Shown here: positions 15,841 to 28,342 of the stretch, piece by piece
Layout: each line of letters begins with the position of its first letter
Position numbering within the stretch: the first letter of the stretch is position 1
Origin: Bombus terrestris
Taxonomy: Eukaryota > Arthropoda > Insecta > Hymenoptera > Apidae
DNA: 64,000 nucleotides
Reading direction: 5' to 3'
Assembly: GCF_910591885.1 (NCBI RefSeq)
Contig: NC_063271.1
Span: forward strand, 20,723,334-20,787,333
Program-made: the position numbers and the translations under genes
The notes under the pieces: model-generated
Databases searched by the model: none
The model's input: the letters and a program-made list of their open reading frames with translations, nothing else
What the model was told of the DNA's origin: nothing

Positions 15841-17490
15841 TGTATCGCTATATACTATTACTATATAACGTATAACGATATATACTATTACGTATTAACG
15901 TATAACGTTATATACTATTACGTAATAGCGTATAACGTTATATAGTATTAAAATAGCACGTATAACGTTGTATATTATTACGTACTAACGTATAACGTTA
16001 TATACTATTACTATATAACGCATAACGTTATATATTATTACGTACTAACGTATAACGTTATATACTATTACTATATAACGTATAACGTTATATACTATTA
16101 CTATATAACGTATAACGTTATATACTATTACTATATAACGTATAACGTTATATACTTATACTATATATCGTATAACGTTATATACTATTACTATATATCG
16201 TATAACGTTATATACTATTACTATATAACGTATAACGATATATACTATTCCGTATTAACGTATAACGTTATATACTATTACGTAATAGCGTATAACGTTA
16301 TATAGTATTAAAATATCACGTATAACGTTGTATATTATTACGTACTAACGTATAACGTTATATACTATTACTATATAACGTATAACGTTATATATTATTA
16401 CGTACTAACGTATAACGTTATATACTATTACTATATAACGTATAACGTTATATACTATTACGTAATAACGTATAACGTTATATAGTATTACCATATCACG
16501 TATAACGTTATATACTATTACGTACTATCGTATAACGTTATATACTATTACTATATAACGCATAACGTTATATAATAATAGTATATAACGTATAACGTTA
16601 TATACTATTACTATATAACGTATATCGCTATATACTATTACTATATAACGTATAACGATATATACTATTACGTATTAACGTATAACGTTATATACTATTA
16701 CGTAATAGCGTATAACGTTATATAGTATTACCATATCACGTATAACGTTATATACTATTACGTACTATCGTATAACGTTATATACTATTACTATATAACG
16801 CATAACGTTATATAATATTACTATATAACGTATAACGTTATATACTATTACTATATAACGTATAACGTTATATACTTATGCTATATAACGTATAACGTTA
16901 TATACTATTACTATATAACGTATAACGTTATATACTATTACTATATAACGTATAACGTTATATACTATTACTATATAACGTATAACGATATATACTATTC
17001 CGTATTAACGTATAACGTTATATACTATTACGTAATAGCGCATAACGTTATATAGTATTACCATATCACGTATAACGTTGTATATTATTACGTACTAACG
17101 TATAACGTTATATACTATTACTATATAACGTATAACGATATATACTATTACGTACTATCGTATAACGTTATATACTATTACTATATAACGTATAACGATA
17201 TATATTATTACGTACTAGCGTATAACGTTATATACTATTACTATATAACGTATAACGTTATATACTATTACTATATAACGTATAACGTTATATACTATTA
17301 CTATATAACGTATAACGTTATATACTACTACTATATAACGTATAACGTTATATACTATTACTATATAACGTATAACGTTATATACTATTACTATATAACG
17401 TATAACGTTATATACTATTACTATATAACGTATAACGTTATATACTATTACTATATAACGCATAACGTTATATAATATTACTATATAACG
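15781..17490. repeat. Chimeric duplication joining two source blocks
   Basis: 15781-16680 matches 8341-9240 (offset 7440; markers AAATAGCACG, TATACTTATACTATATATCG). 16621-17490 matches 7471-8340 (offset 9150; markers TATACTTATG, ACTACTACTATA). The 60 bp 16621-16680 (an I and a C monomer) fits both sources, so the exchange happened within this shared I-C pair. Confidence 0.82.
16566..16590. other. Partly reversed spacer hairpin (loop ATAATAG)
   Basis: Loop 16575-16581 has the reversed state at spacer positions 4 and 7 but A at position 1. It corresponds to 9135-9141 in the duplicated block. Confidence 0.7.
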
Positions 17491-20400
17491 TATAACGTTA
17501 TATACTATTACTATATAACGCATAACGTTATATACTATTACTATATAACGTATAACGTTATATACTATTACTATATAACGTATAACGATATATACTATTA
17601 CGTATTAACGTATAACGTTATATACTATTACGTAATAGCGTATAACGTTATATAGCATTACCATATCACGTATAACGTTGTATATTATTACGTACTAACG
17701 TATAACGTTATATAGTATTACCATATCACGTATAACGTTGTATAGTATTACGTAATAACGTATAACGTTATATACTATTACGTAATAACGTATAACGTTA
17801 TATACTATTACTATATAACGCATAACGTTATATAATATTACTATATAACGTATAACGTTATATACTATTACTATATAACGCATAACGTTATATAATATTA
17901 CTATATAACGTATAACGTTATATACTATTACTATATAAAGCATAACGTTATATAATATTACTATATAACGTATAACGTTATGTACTATTACTATATAACG
18001 TATAACGTTATATACTATTACTATATAACGTATAACGTTATATACTATTACTATATAACGTATAACGCTATATAATATTACTATATAACGTATAACGATA
18101 TATACTATTACTATATAACGTATGACGTTATATACTATTACTATATAACGTATAACGTTATATACTATTACTATATAACGTATAACGTTATATACTATTA
18201 CTATATAACGTATAACGATATATACTATTCCGTACTATCGTATAACGTTATATACTATTACTATATAACGCATAACGTTATATAATAATACTATATAACG
18301 TATAACGTTATATACTATTACTATATAACGTATAACGTTATATACTATTACTATATAACGTATAACGTTATATACCATTACTATATAACGTATAACGTTA
18401 TACACTATTACTATATAACGTATAACGTTATATACTATTACTATATAACGGATAACGTTATATACAATTACTATATAACGCATAACGTTATATAATATTA
18501 CTATATATCGTATAACGTTATATACTATTACTATATAACGTAAAACGTTATGTACTATTACTATATAACGTATAACGTTATATACTATTACTATATAACG
18601 TATAACGATATATACTATTACGTATTAACGTATAACGTTATATACTATTACGTAATAGCGTATGACGTTATATAGTATTACCATATCACGTATAACGTTG
18701 TATATTATTACGTACTAACGTATAACGTTATATAGTATTACCATATCACGTGTAACGTTGTATATTATTACGTACTAACGTATAACGTTATATAGTATTA
18801 CCATATCACGTATAACGTTGTATAGTATTACGTAATAACGTATAACGTTATATACTATTACTATATAACGTATAACGTTATATACTATTACTATATAACG
18901 CATAACGTTATATAATATTACTATATAACGTATAACGTTATATACTATTACTATATAACGTATAACGTTATATACTATTACTATATAACGCATAACGTTA
19001 TATAATATTACTATATAACGTATAACGTTATATACTATTACTATATAACGTATAACGTTATATACTATTACTATATAACGTATAACGTTATATACTATTA
19101 CTATATAACGTATAACGTTATATACTATTACTATATAACGTATAACGATATATACTATTACGTATTAACGTATAACGTTATATACTATTACTATATAACG
19201 TATAACGTTATATACTATTACGTAATAACGTATAACGTTATATAGTATTGCCGTATCACGTATAACGTTGTATATTATTACGTACTAACGTATAACGTTA
19301 TATACTATTCCTATATAACGTATAACGTTATATACTATTACTATATAACGTATAACGTTATATACTATTATTATATAACGTATAACGTTATATACTATTA
19401 CTATATAACGCATAACGTTATATAATATTACTATATAACGTATAACGTTATATACTATTACTATATAACGTGTAACGTTATATACTATTACTATATAACG
19501 CATAACGTTATATAATATTACTATATAACGTATAACGTTATATACTATTACTATATAACGTATAACGTTATATACTATTACTATATAACGTATAACGTTA
19601 TATACTATTACTATATAACGTATAACGTTATATAATATTACGTAATAACGTATAACGTTATATAGTATTGCCATATCACGTATAACGTTGTATATTATTA
19701 CGTACTAACGTATAACGTTATATACTATTACTATATAACGTATAACGTTATATACTATTACTATATAACGTATAACGTTATATACTATTACTATATAACG
19801 TATAACGTTATATACTATTACTATATAACGCATAACGTTATATAATATTACTATATAACGTATAACGTTATATACTATTACTATATAACGCATAACGTTA
19901 TATAATATTACTATATAACGTATAACGTTATATACTATTACTATATAACGCATAACGTTATATAATATTACTATATAACGTATAACGTTATATACTATTA
20001 CTATATAACGTATAACGTTGTATAGTATTACCATATAACGTATAACGTTATATACTATTACTATATAGCGTATAACGATATATACTATTCCGTATTAACG
20101 TATAACGTTATATACTATTACGTAATAGCGTATAACGTTATATAGTATTAAAATATCACGTATAACGTTGTATATTATTACGTACTAACGTATAACGTTA
20201 TATACTATTACTATATAACGTATAACGTTATATACTATTACTACATAACGTATAACGAAATATACTATTACGTACTATCGTATAACGTTATATACTATTA
20301 CTATATAACGTATAACGATATATATTATTACGTACTAACGTATAACGATATATATTATTACGTACTAACGTATAACGTTATATACTATTACTATATAACG

Positions 20401-22380
20401 TATAACGTTATATACTATTACTATATAACGTATAACGATATATACTATTCCGTATTAACGTATAACGTTATATACTATTACTATATAACGCATAACGTTA
20501 TATAATATTACTATATAACGTATAACGTTATATACTATTACTATATAACGTATAACGTTATATACTATTACGTAATAACGTATAACGTTATGTAGTATTG
20601 CCATATCACGTATAACGTTGTATATTATTACGTACTAACGTATAACGCTATATACTATTACTATATAACGTATAACGTTATATACTATTACTATATAACG
20701 CATAACGTTATATACTATTACTATATAACGTATAACATTATATACCATTACTATATAACGTATAACGTTATATACTATTACTATATAACGTATAACGTTA
20801 TATACTATTACTATATAATGTATAACGTTATATACTATTACTATATAACGTATAACGTTATATACTATTACGATATAACGTATAACGTTATATACTATTA
20901 CGTAATAACGTATAACGTTATATACTATTACTATATAACGTATAACGATATATACTATTCCGTACTATCGTATAACGTTATATACTATTACTATAGAACG
21001 CATAACGTTATATACTATTACTATATAACGTATAACGTTATATACTATTACTATATAACGCATAACGTTATATAATATTACTATATACCGTATAACGTTA
21101 TATACTATTACTATATAACGTATAACGTTATATACTATTACTATATAACGTATAACGTTATATACTATGACTATATAACGTATAACGTTATATACTATCA
21201 CTATATAACGTATAACGTTATATACTATTACTATATAACGTATAACGTTATATACTATTACGTAATAACGTATAACGTTATATAGTATTGCCATATCACG
21301 TATAACGTTATATACTATTACTATATAACGCATAACGTTATATAATATTACTATATAACGTATAACGTTATATACTATTACTATATAACGTATAACGTTA
21401 TATACTATTACGTAATAACGTATAACGTTATGTAGTATTGCCATATCACGTATAACGTTGTATATTATTACGTACTAACGTATAACGCTATATACTATTA
21501 CTATATAACGTATAACGTTATATACTATTACTATATAACGTATAACGATATATACTATTACGTATTAACGTATAACGTTATATACTATTACTATATAACG
21601 TATAACGTTATATACTATTACTATATAACGTATAACGTTATATACTATTACTATATAACGTATAACGATATATACTATTCCGTATTAACGTATAACGTTA
21701 TATACTACTACTATATAACGCATAACGTTATATACTATTACTATATAACGTATATCGTTATATACTATTACTATATAGCGCATAACGTTATATAATATTA
21801 CTATATAACGTATAACGTTATATACTATTACTATATAATGTATAACGTTATATACTATTACTATATAACGTATAACGTTATATACTATTACTATATAACG
21901 TATAACGTTATATACTATTACGTAATAACGTATAACGTTATATACTATTACTATATAACGTATAACGATATATACTATTCCGTACTATCGTATAACGTTA
22001 TATACTATTTCTATAGAACGCATAACGTTATATACTATTACTATATAACGTATAACGTTATATACTATTACTATATAACGCATAACGTTATATAATATTA
22101 CTATATACCGTATAACGTTATATACTATTACTATATAACGTATAACGTTATATACTATTACTATATAACGTATAACGTTATATACTATGACTATATAACG
22201 TATAACGTTATATACTATCACTATATAACGTATAACGTTATATACTATTACTATATAACGTATAACGTTATATACTATTACTATATAACGTATAACGATA
22301 TATACTATTACGTATTAACGTATAACGTTATATACTATTACTATATAACGTATAACGTTATATACTATTACTATATAACG
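17461..22380. repeat. Segmental duplication SD-A, right copy
   Basis: Copy of 1-5100 with few base differences, for example 18067 and 18073-18074 against 607 and 613-614, and CCGTATCACG at 19251 against CCATATCACG at 1791. It begins exactly where the match to 7471-8340 runs out, so the junction near 17460-17490 joins two different duplications in 30-bp register. Confidence 0.9.
19711..22260. repeat. Segmental duplication SD-E, left copy
   Basis: Matches 24691-27240 at offset 4980, including the TGTAGTATTG, CTATAGAACG, TATACTATGA and TATACTATCA marker monomers. Difference seen: CTATATAGCG at 20061 against CTATACAGCG at 25041. Confidence 0.85.
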
Positions 22381-24030
22381 CATAACGTTATATAATATTA
22401 CTATATAACGTATAACGTTATATACTATTACTATATAACGTATAACGTTATATACTATTACTATATAACGTATAACGTTATATACTATTACTATATAACG
22501 TATAACGTTATATACTATTACTATATAACGTATAACGATATATACTATTACGTATTAACGTATAACGTTATATACTATTACTATATAACGTATAACGTTA
22601 TATACTATTACTATATAACGTATAACGTTATATACTATTACGTAATAACGTATAACGTTATATAGTATTGCCGTATCACGTATAACGTTGTATATTATTA
22701 CGTACTAACGTATAACGTTATATACTATTCCTATATAACGTATAACGTTATATACTATTACTATATAACGTATAACGTTATATACTATTATTATATAACG
22801 TATAACGTTATATACTATTACTATATAACGCATAACGTTATATAATATTACTATATAACGTATAACGTTATATACTATTACTATATAACGTGTAACGTTA
22901 TATACTATTACTATATAACGCATAACGTTATATAATATTACTATATAACGTATAACGTTATATACTATTACTATATAACGTATAACGTTATATACTATTA
23001 CTATATAACGTATAACGTTATATACTATTACTATATAACGTATAACGTTATATAATATTACGTAATAACGTATAACGTTATATAGTATTGCCATATCACG
23101 TATAACGTTGTATATTATTACGTACTAACGTATAACGTTATATACTATTACTATATAACGTATAACGTTATATACTATTACTATATAACGTATAACGTTA
23201 TATACTATTACTATATAACGTATAACGTTATATACTATTACTATATAACGCATAACGTTATATAATATTACTATATAACGTATAACGTTATATACTATTA
23301 CTATATAACGCATAACGTTATATAATATTACTATATAACGTATAACGTTATATACTATTACTATATAACGCATAACGTTATATAATATTACTATATAACG
23401 TATAACGTTATATACTATTACTATATAACGTATAACGTTGTATAGTATTACCATATAACGTATAACGTTATATACTATTACTATATAGCGTATAACGATA
23501 TATACTATTCCGTATTAACGTATAACGTTATATACTATTACGTAATAGCGTATAACGTTATATAGTATTAAAATATCACGTATAACGTTGTATATTATTA
23601 CGTACTAACGTATAACGTTATATACTATTACTATATAACGTATAACGTTATATACTATTACTACATAACGTATAACGAAATATACTATTACGTACTATCG
23701 TATAACGTTATATACTATTACTATATAACGTATAACGATATATATTATTACGTACTAACGTATAACGATATATATTATTACGTACTAACGTATAACGTTA
23801 TATACTATTACTATATAACGTATAACGTTATATACTATTACTATATAACGTATAACGATATATACTATTCCGTATTAACGTATAACGTTATATACTATTA
23901 CTATATAACGCATAACGTTATATAATATTACTATATAACGTATAACGTTATATACTATTACTATATAACGTATAACGTTATATACTATTACGTAATAACG
24001 TATAACGTTATGTAGTATTGCCATATCACG

Positions 24031-24810
24031 TATAACGTTGTATATTATTACGTACTAACGTATAACGCTATATACTATTACTATATAACGTATAACGTTA
24101 TATACTATTACTATATAACGCATAACGTTATATACTATTACTATATAATGTATAACGTTATATACTATTACTATATAACGCATAACGTTATATAATATTA
24201 CTATATACCGTATAACGTTATATACTATTACTATATAACGTATAACGTTATATACTATTACTATATAACGTATAACGTTATATACTATGACTATATAACG
24301 TATAACGTTATATACTATCACTATATAACGTATAACGTTATATACTATTACTATATAACGTATAACGTTATATACTATTACGTAATAACGTATAACGTTA
24401 TATAGTATTGCCATATCACGTATAACGTTGTATATTATTACGTACTAACGTATAACGCTATATACTATTACTATATAACGTATAACGTTATATACTATTA
24501 CTATATAACGCATAACGTTATATACTATTACTATATAATGTATAACGTTATATACTATTACTATATAACGCATAACGTTATATAATATTACTATATACCG
24601 TATAACGTTATATACTATTACTATATAACGTATAACGTTATATACTATTACTATATAACGTATAACGTTATATACTATTACTATATAACGCATAACGTTA
24701 TATAATATTACTATATACCGTATAACGTTATATACTATTACTATATAACGTATAACGTTATATACTATTACTATATAACGTATAACGTTATATACTATTA
24801 CTATATAACG
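24031..24810. repeat. Local rearranged block with 390-bp and 120-bp duplications
   Basis: 24031-24210 recurs at 24421-24600 (offset 390), including the unusual pair CATAACG with a CTATATAATG ending and B with a CTATATACCG ending. 24571-24690 recurs at 24691-24810 (offset 120). Compared with 20701-21060 the block has lost about 300 bp between monomers ending in ATAACG or ATAATG. Confidence 0.8.
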
Positions 24811-27240
24811 CATAACGTTATATAATATTACTATATAACGTATAACGTTATATACTATTACTATATAACGCATAACGTTATATAATATTACTATATAACG
24901 TATAACGTTATATACTATTACTATATAACGCATAACGTTATATAATATTACTATATAACGTATAACGTTATATACTATTACTATATAACGTATAACGTTG
25001 TATAGTATTACCATATAACGTATAACGTTATATACTATTACTATACAGCGTATAACGATATATACTATTCCGTATTAACGTATAACGTTATATACTATTA
25101 CGTAATAGCGTATAACGTTATATAGTATTAAAATATCACGTATAACGTTGTATATTATTACGTACTAACGTATAACGTTATATACTATTACTATATAACG
25201 TATAACGTTATATACTATTACTACATAACGTATAACGAAATATACTATTACGTACTATCGTATAACGTTATATACTATTACTATATAACGTATAACGATA
25301 TATATTATTACGTACTAACGTATAACGATATATATTATTACGTACTAACGTATAACGTTATATACTATTACTATATAACGTATAACGTTATATACTATTA
25401 CTATATAACGTATAACGATATATACTATTCCGTATTAACGTATAACGTTATATACTATTACTATATAACGCATAACGTTATATAATATTACTATATAACG
25501 TATAACGTTATATACTATTACTATATAACGTATAACGTTATATACTATTACGTAATAACGTATAACGTTATGTAGTATTGCCATATCACGTATAACGTTG
25601 TATATTATTACGTACTAACGTATAACGCTATATACTATTACTATATAACGTATAACGTTATATACTATTACTATATAACGCATAACGTTATATACTATTA
25701 CTATATAACGTATAACATTATATACCATTACTATATAACGTATAACGTTATATACTATTACTATATAACGTATAACGTTATATACTATTACTATATAATG
25801 TATAACGTTATATACTATTACTATATAACGTATAACGTTATATACTATTACGATATAACGTATAACGTTATATACTATTACGTAATAACGTATAACGTTA
25901 TATACTATTACTATATAACGTATAACGATATATACTATTCCGTACTATCGTATAACGTTATATACTATTACTATAGAACGCATAACGTTATATACTATTA
26001 CTATATAACGTATAACGTTATATACTATTACTATATAACGCATAACGTTATATAATATTACTATATACCGTATAACGTTATATACTATTACTATATAACG
26101 TATAACGTTATATACTATTACTATATAACGTATAACGTTATATACTATGACTATATAACGTATAACGTTATATACTATCACTATATAACGTATAACGTTA
26201 TATACTATTACTATATAACGTATAACGTTATATACTATTACGTAATAACGTATAACGTTATATAGTATTGCCATATCACGTATAACGTTATATACTATTA
26301 CTATATAACGCATAACGTTATATAATATTACTATATAACGTATAACGTTATATACTATTACTATATAACGTATAACGTTATATACTATTACGTAATAACG
26401 TATAACGTTATGTAGTATTGCCATATCACGTATAACGTTGTATATTATTACGTACTAACGTATAACGCTATATACTATTACTATATAACGTATAACGTTA
26501 TATACTATTACTATATAACGTATAACGATATATACTATTACGTATTAACGTATAACGTTATATACTATTACTATATAACGTATAACGTTATATACTATTA
26601 CTATATAACGTATAACGTTATATACTATTACTATATAACGTATAACGATATATACTATTCCGTATTAACGTATAACGTTATATACTATTACTATATAACG
26701 CATAACGTTATATACTATTACTATATAACGTATATCGTTATATACTATTACTATATAGCGCATAACGTTATATAATATTATTATATAACGTATAACGTTA
26801 TATACTATTACTATATAATGTATAACGTTATATACTATTACTATATAACGTATAACGTTATATACTATTACTATATAACGTATAACGTTATATACTATTA
26901 CGTAATAACGTATAACGTTATATACTATTACTATATAACGTATAACGATATATACTATTCCGTACTATCGTATAACGTTATATACTATTTCTATAGAACG
27001 CATAACGTTATATACTATTACTATATAACGTATAACGTTATATACTATTACTATATAACGCATAACGTTATATAATATTACTATATACCGTATAACGTTA
27101 TATACTATTACTATATAACGTATAACGTTATATACTATTACTATATAACGTATAACGTTATATACTATGACTATATAACGTATAACGTTATATACTATCA
27201 CTATATAACGTATAACGTTATATACTATTACTATATAACG
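24691..27240. repeat. Segmental duplication SD-E, right copy
   Basis: Second copy of 19711-22260. Within it, 25771-26520 is repeated at 26791-27540 (offset 1020), a tandem 34-monomer unit. The same two units occur at 3655 and 4705 and at 20965 and 21985, so the pair predates the larger duplication. Confidence 0.85.
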
Positions 27241-27698
27241 TATAACGTTATATACTATTACGTAATAACGTATAACGTTATATAGTATTGCCATATCACG
27301 TATAACGTTATATACTATTACTATATAACGCATAACGTTATATAATATTACTATATAACGTATAACGTTATATACTATTACTATATAACGTATAACGTTA
27401 TATACTATTACGTAATAACGTATAACGTTATGTAGTATTGCCATATCACGTATAACGTTGTATATTATTACGTACTAACGTATAACGCTATATACTATTA
27501 CTATATAACGTATAACGTTATATACTATTACTATATAACGCATAACGTTATATACTATTACTATATAACGTATAACATTATATACCATTACTATATAACG
27601 TATAACGTTATATACTATTACTATATAACGTATAACGTTATATACTATTACTATATAACGCATAACGTTATATACTATTACTATATAACGTATAACGA

Positions 27699-28342
27699 AT
27701 ATATGTCGAATATATGTCGAATTATTATATATGTCGAATTGTCGTTTGGATTTCGAGCGCGAGACGATTCTTCGTTAGCATTTGCCATCATGATGTTCAA
27801 TAAAGGTTGTATTTACATAAAATTATATTTCTTTACAAAGTTTGATAAATAATTAGTTTATCGGTTAACTAAGATAACAAACAATAAGTAAACAAATGCT
27901 TTAAATAATATTCTTGGGTTCTGTAACGAATCCACGGTCAACGGGAAACTTTCTGTACGTTTTAATATATTTTTGATAGCACACTGACACGTTCACTCTG
28001 GCACAGGGTTTCTCTAAGACCGACTCCAAGACGATGACAGTAAACTCTTCAAGGAGATTGCAAAATAAAAGACAGATACAGTTACATATATCAAATACAT
28101 ATCGATCGGGAATATCAACAAATTCCCAAGCGCCGTAACTAGGCATTTCCACATAAACCAGCATTGCTCCTGATCAAGACTTGATTGTTTATACAGCGTA
28201 TCCCTTAACACTGGAACCTCCTTTGTAAAACATTTCGTTCATCCAGTGACCGTGGCTACGTTCGGCGACCAGTTATGTCACCCCGAGCCCAAGTATTGAG
28301 AAATCGTCCAAAAGAAAGGCTCGATGCCTCTGCATCTCCGAC
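27699..28342. other. Non-satellite insert, copy 1 (644 bp)
   Basis: At 27699 the satellite stops after TATAACGA and ordinary mixed-composition DNA follows. Satellite resumes at 28343 with ATACTATTAC, in the middle of a monomer, and the register shifts by 11 bp. The left edge holds three copies of ATATATGTCGA (27699-27709, 27710-27720 and, after ATTATT, 27727-27737). There are no terminal inverted repeats and no target-site duplication. Contents: a plus-strand AATAAA at 27799-27804, a minus-strand 87-codon ORF at 27901-28164, and a minus-strand 36-codon frame (27681-27791, starting MMANANEESSRARN) that runs into the satellite and ends there. Compared with the other three copies, this one has private bases at five sites (28021 C, 28049 T, 28278 T, 28306 G; 28077 T is shared with copy 4). 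I do not recognise the segment. It looks like a captured piece of genomic or gene DNA amplified with the satellite. Confidence 0.9.
27901..28164 (-). CDS. Unidentified 87-aa ORF in insert copy 1, probable gene fragment
   Basis: This is the longest open frame in the window that does not come from satellite. It starts MLVYVEMPSYGAWEF and ends VTEPKNII before TAA. It has six cysteines (residues 27, 29, 31, 35, 54 and 62) and a hydrophobic cysteine-rich stretch at about residues 22-38 (YVFDICNCICLLFCNLL). The C-terminal third is basic and polar, around CARVNVSVCYQKYIKTYRKF. I recognise no family. The same frame extends upstream through TGA (28174-28176) and TAA (28189-28191) to a short open stretch MNEMFYKGGSSVKGYAV (28189-28242). 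So the ORF either truly starts at this Met or is the remnant of a longer broken or spliced frame. There is no convincing splice pair: GTTAAG to the nearest upstream AG is only 40 nt and changes frame. No promoter is visible. Among the four copies the ORF has two replacement changes (I30F, E39G) and one silent change, which gives no sign of selection. Function is unknown. Confidence 0.3.
   Translation of the reverse strand: MLVYVEMPSYGAWEFVDIPDRYVFDICNCICLLFCNLLEEFTVIVLESVLEKPCARVNVSVCYQKYIKTYRKFPVDRGFVTEPKNII

Larger units (their letters stand above)
1..27698. repeat. Satellite Array I: 923 phase-locked 30-bp monomers
   Basis: Every monomer from 1 to 27690 starts at a coordinate equal to 1 modulo 30, so there is no net insertion or deletion over 27.7 kb. 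The consensus is the 12-bp palindrome TATAACGTTATA followed by TACTATTAC and TATATAACG. Variant monomers recur in fixed order: C-D-E-F blocks (for example 121-240 and 1141-1260), H-G-F blocks (1771 onward), and runs of A and B. Variants largely confined to this array and the end of Array III include CTATATAATG, CTATATACCG and CTATAGAACG endings. Open frames run through it on both strands because 30 is divisible by 3. On the minus strand they encode a 10-residue repeat (YIVIVYNVIR), begin where B monomers supply CAT and stop at F monomers. They are by-products of the repeat, not genes. The array stops 8 bp into a monomer at 27698, where a non-satellite insert begins. Confidence 0.97.

Noticed and set aside
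24445..25014. Long minus-strand open frame of 189 codons in the satellite
   Set aside because: The product is only the 10-residue YIVIVYNVIR repeat, which follows from a 30-bp monomer without stops in that frame. The starts and stops are set by B and F monomer variants. The same applies to all other frames inside the arrays.
1..27690. CRISPR array
   Set aside because: There are no unique spacers between repeats. The variation is among a small set of related monomers, and no cas genes occur.
27799..27804. AATAAA as a true polyadenylation signal
   Set aside because: No plus-strand gene precedes it. The upstream plus-strand frames are short, and the hexamer is expected by chance in AT-rich DNA.
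28014..28211. Minus-strand 65-codon frame overlapping the 87-codon ORF
   Set aside because: It lies in a different frame of the same DNA, with no feature favouring it over the 87-codon frame. The hydrophobic run is probably a shadow.
27699..28342. Insert as a DNA transposon or retroposon
   Set aside because: There are no terminal inverted repeats, target-site duplication, poly(A) tail or transposase motif. All four copies share satellite flanks and so are not independent insertions.
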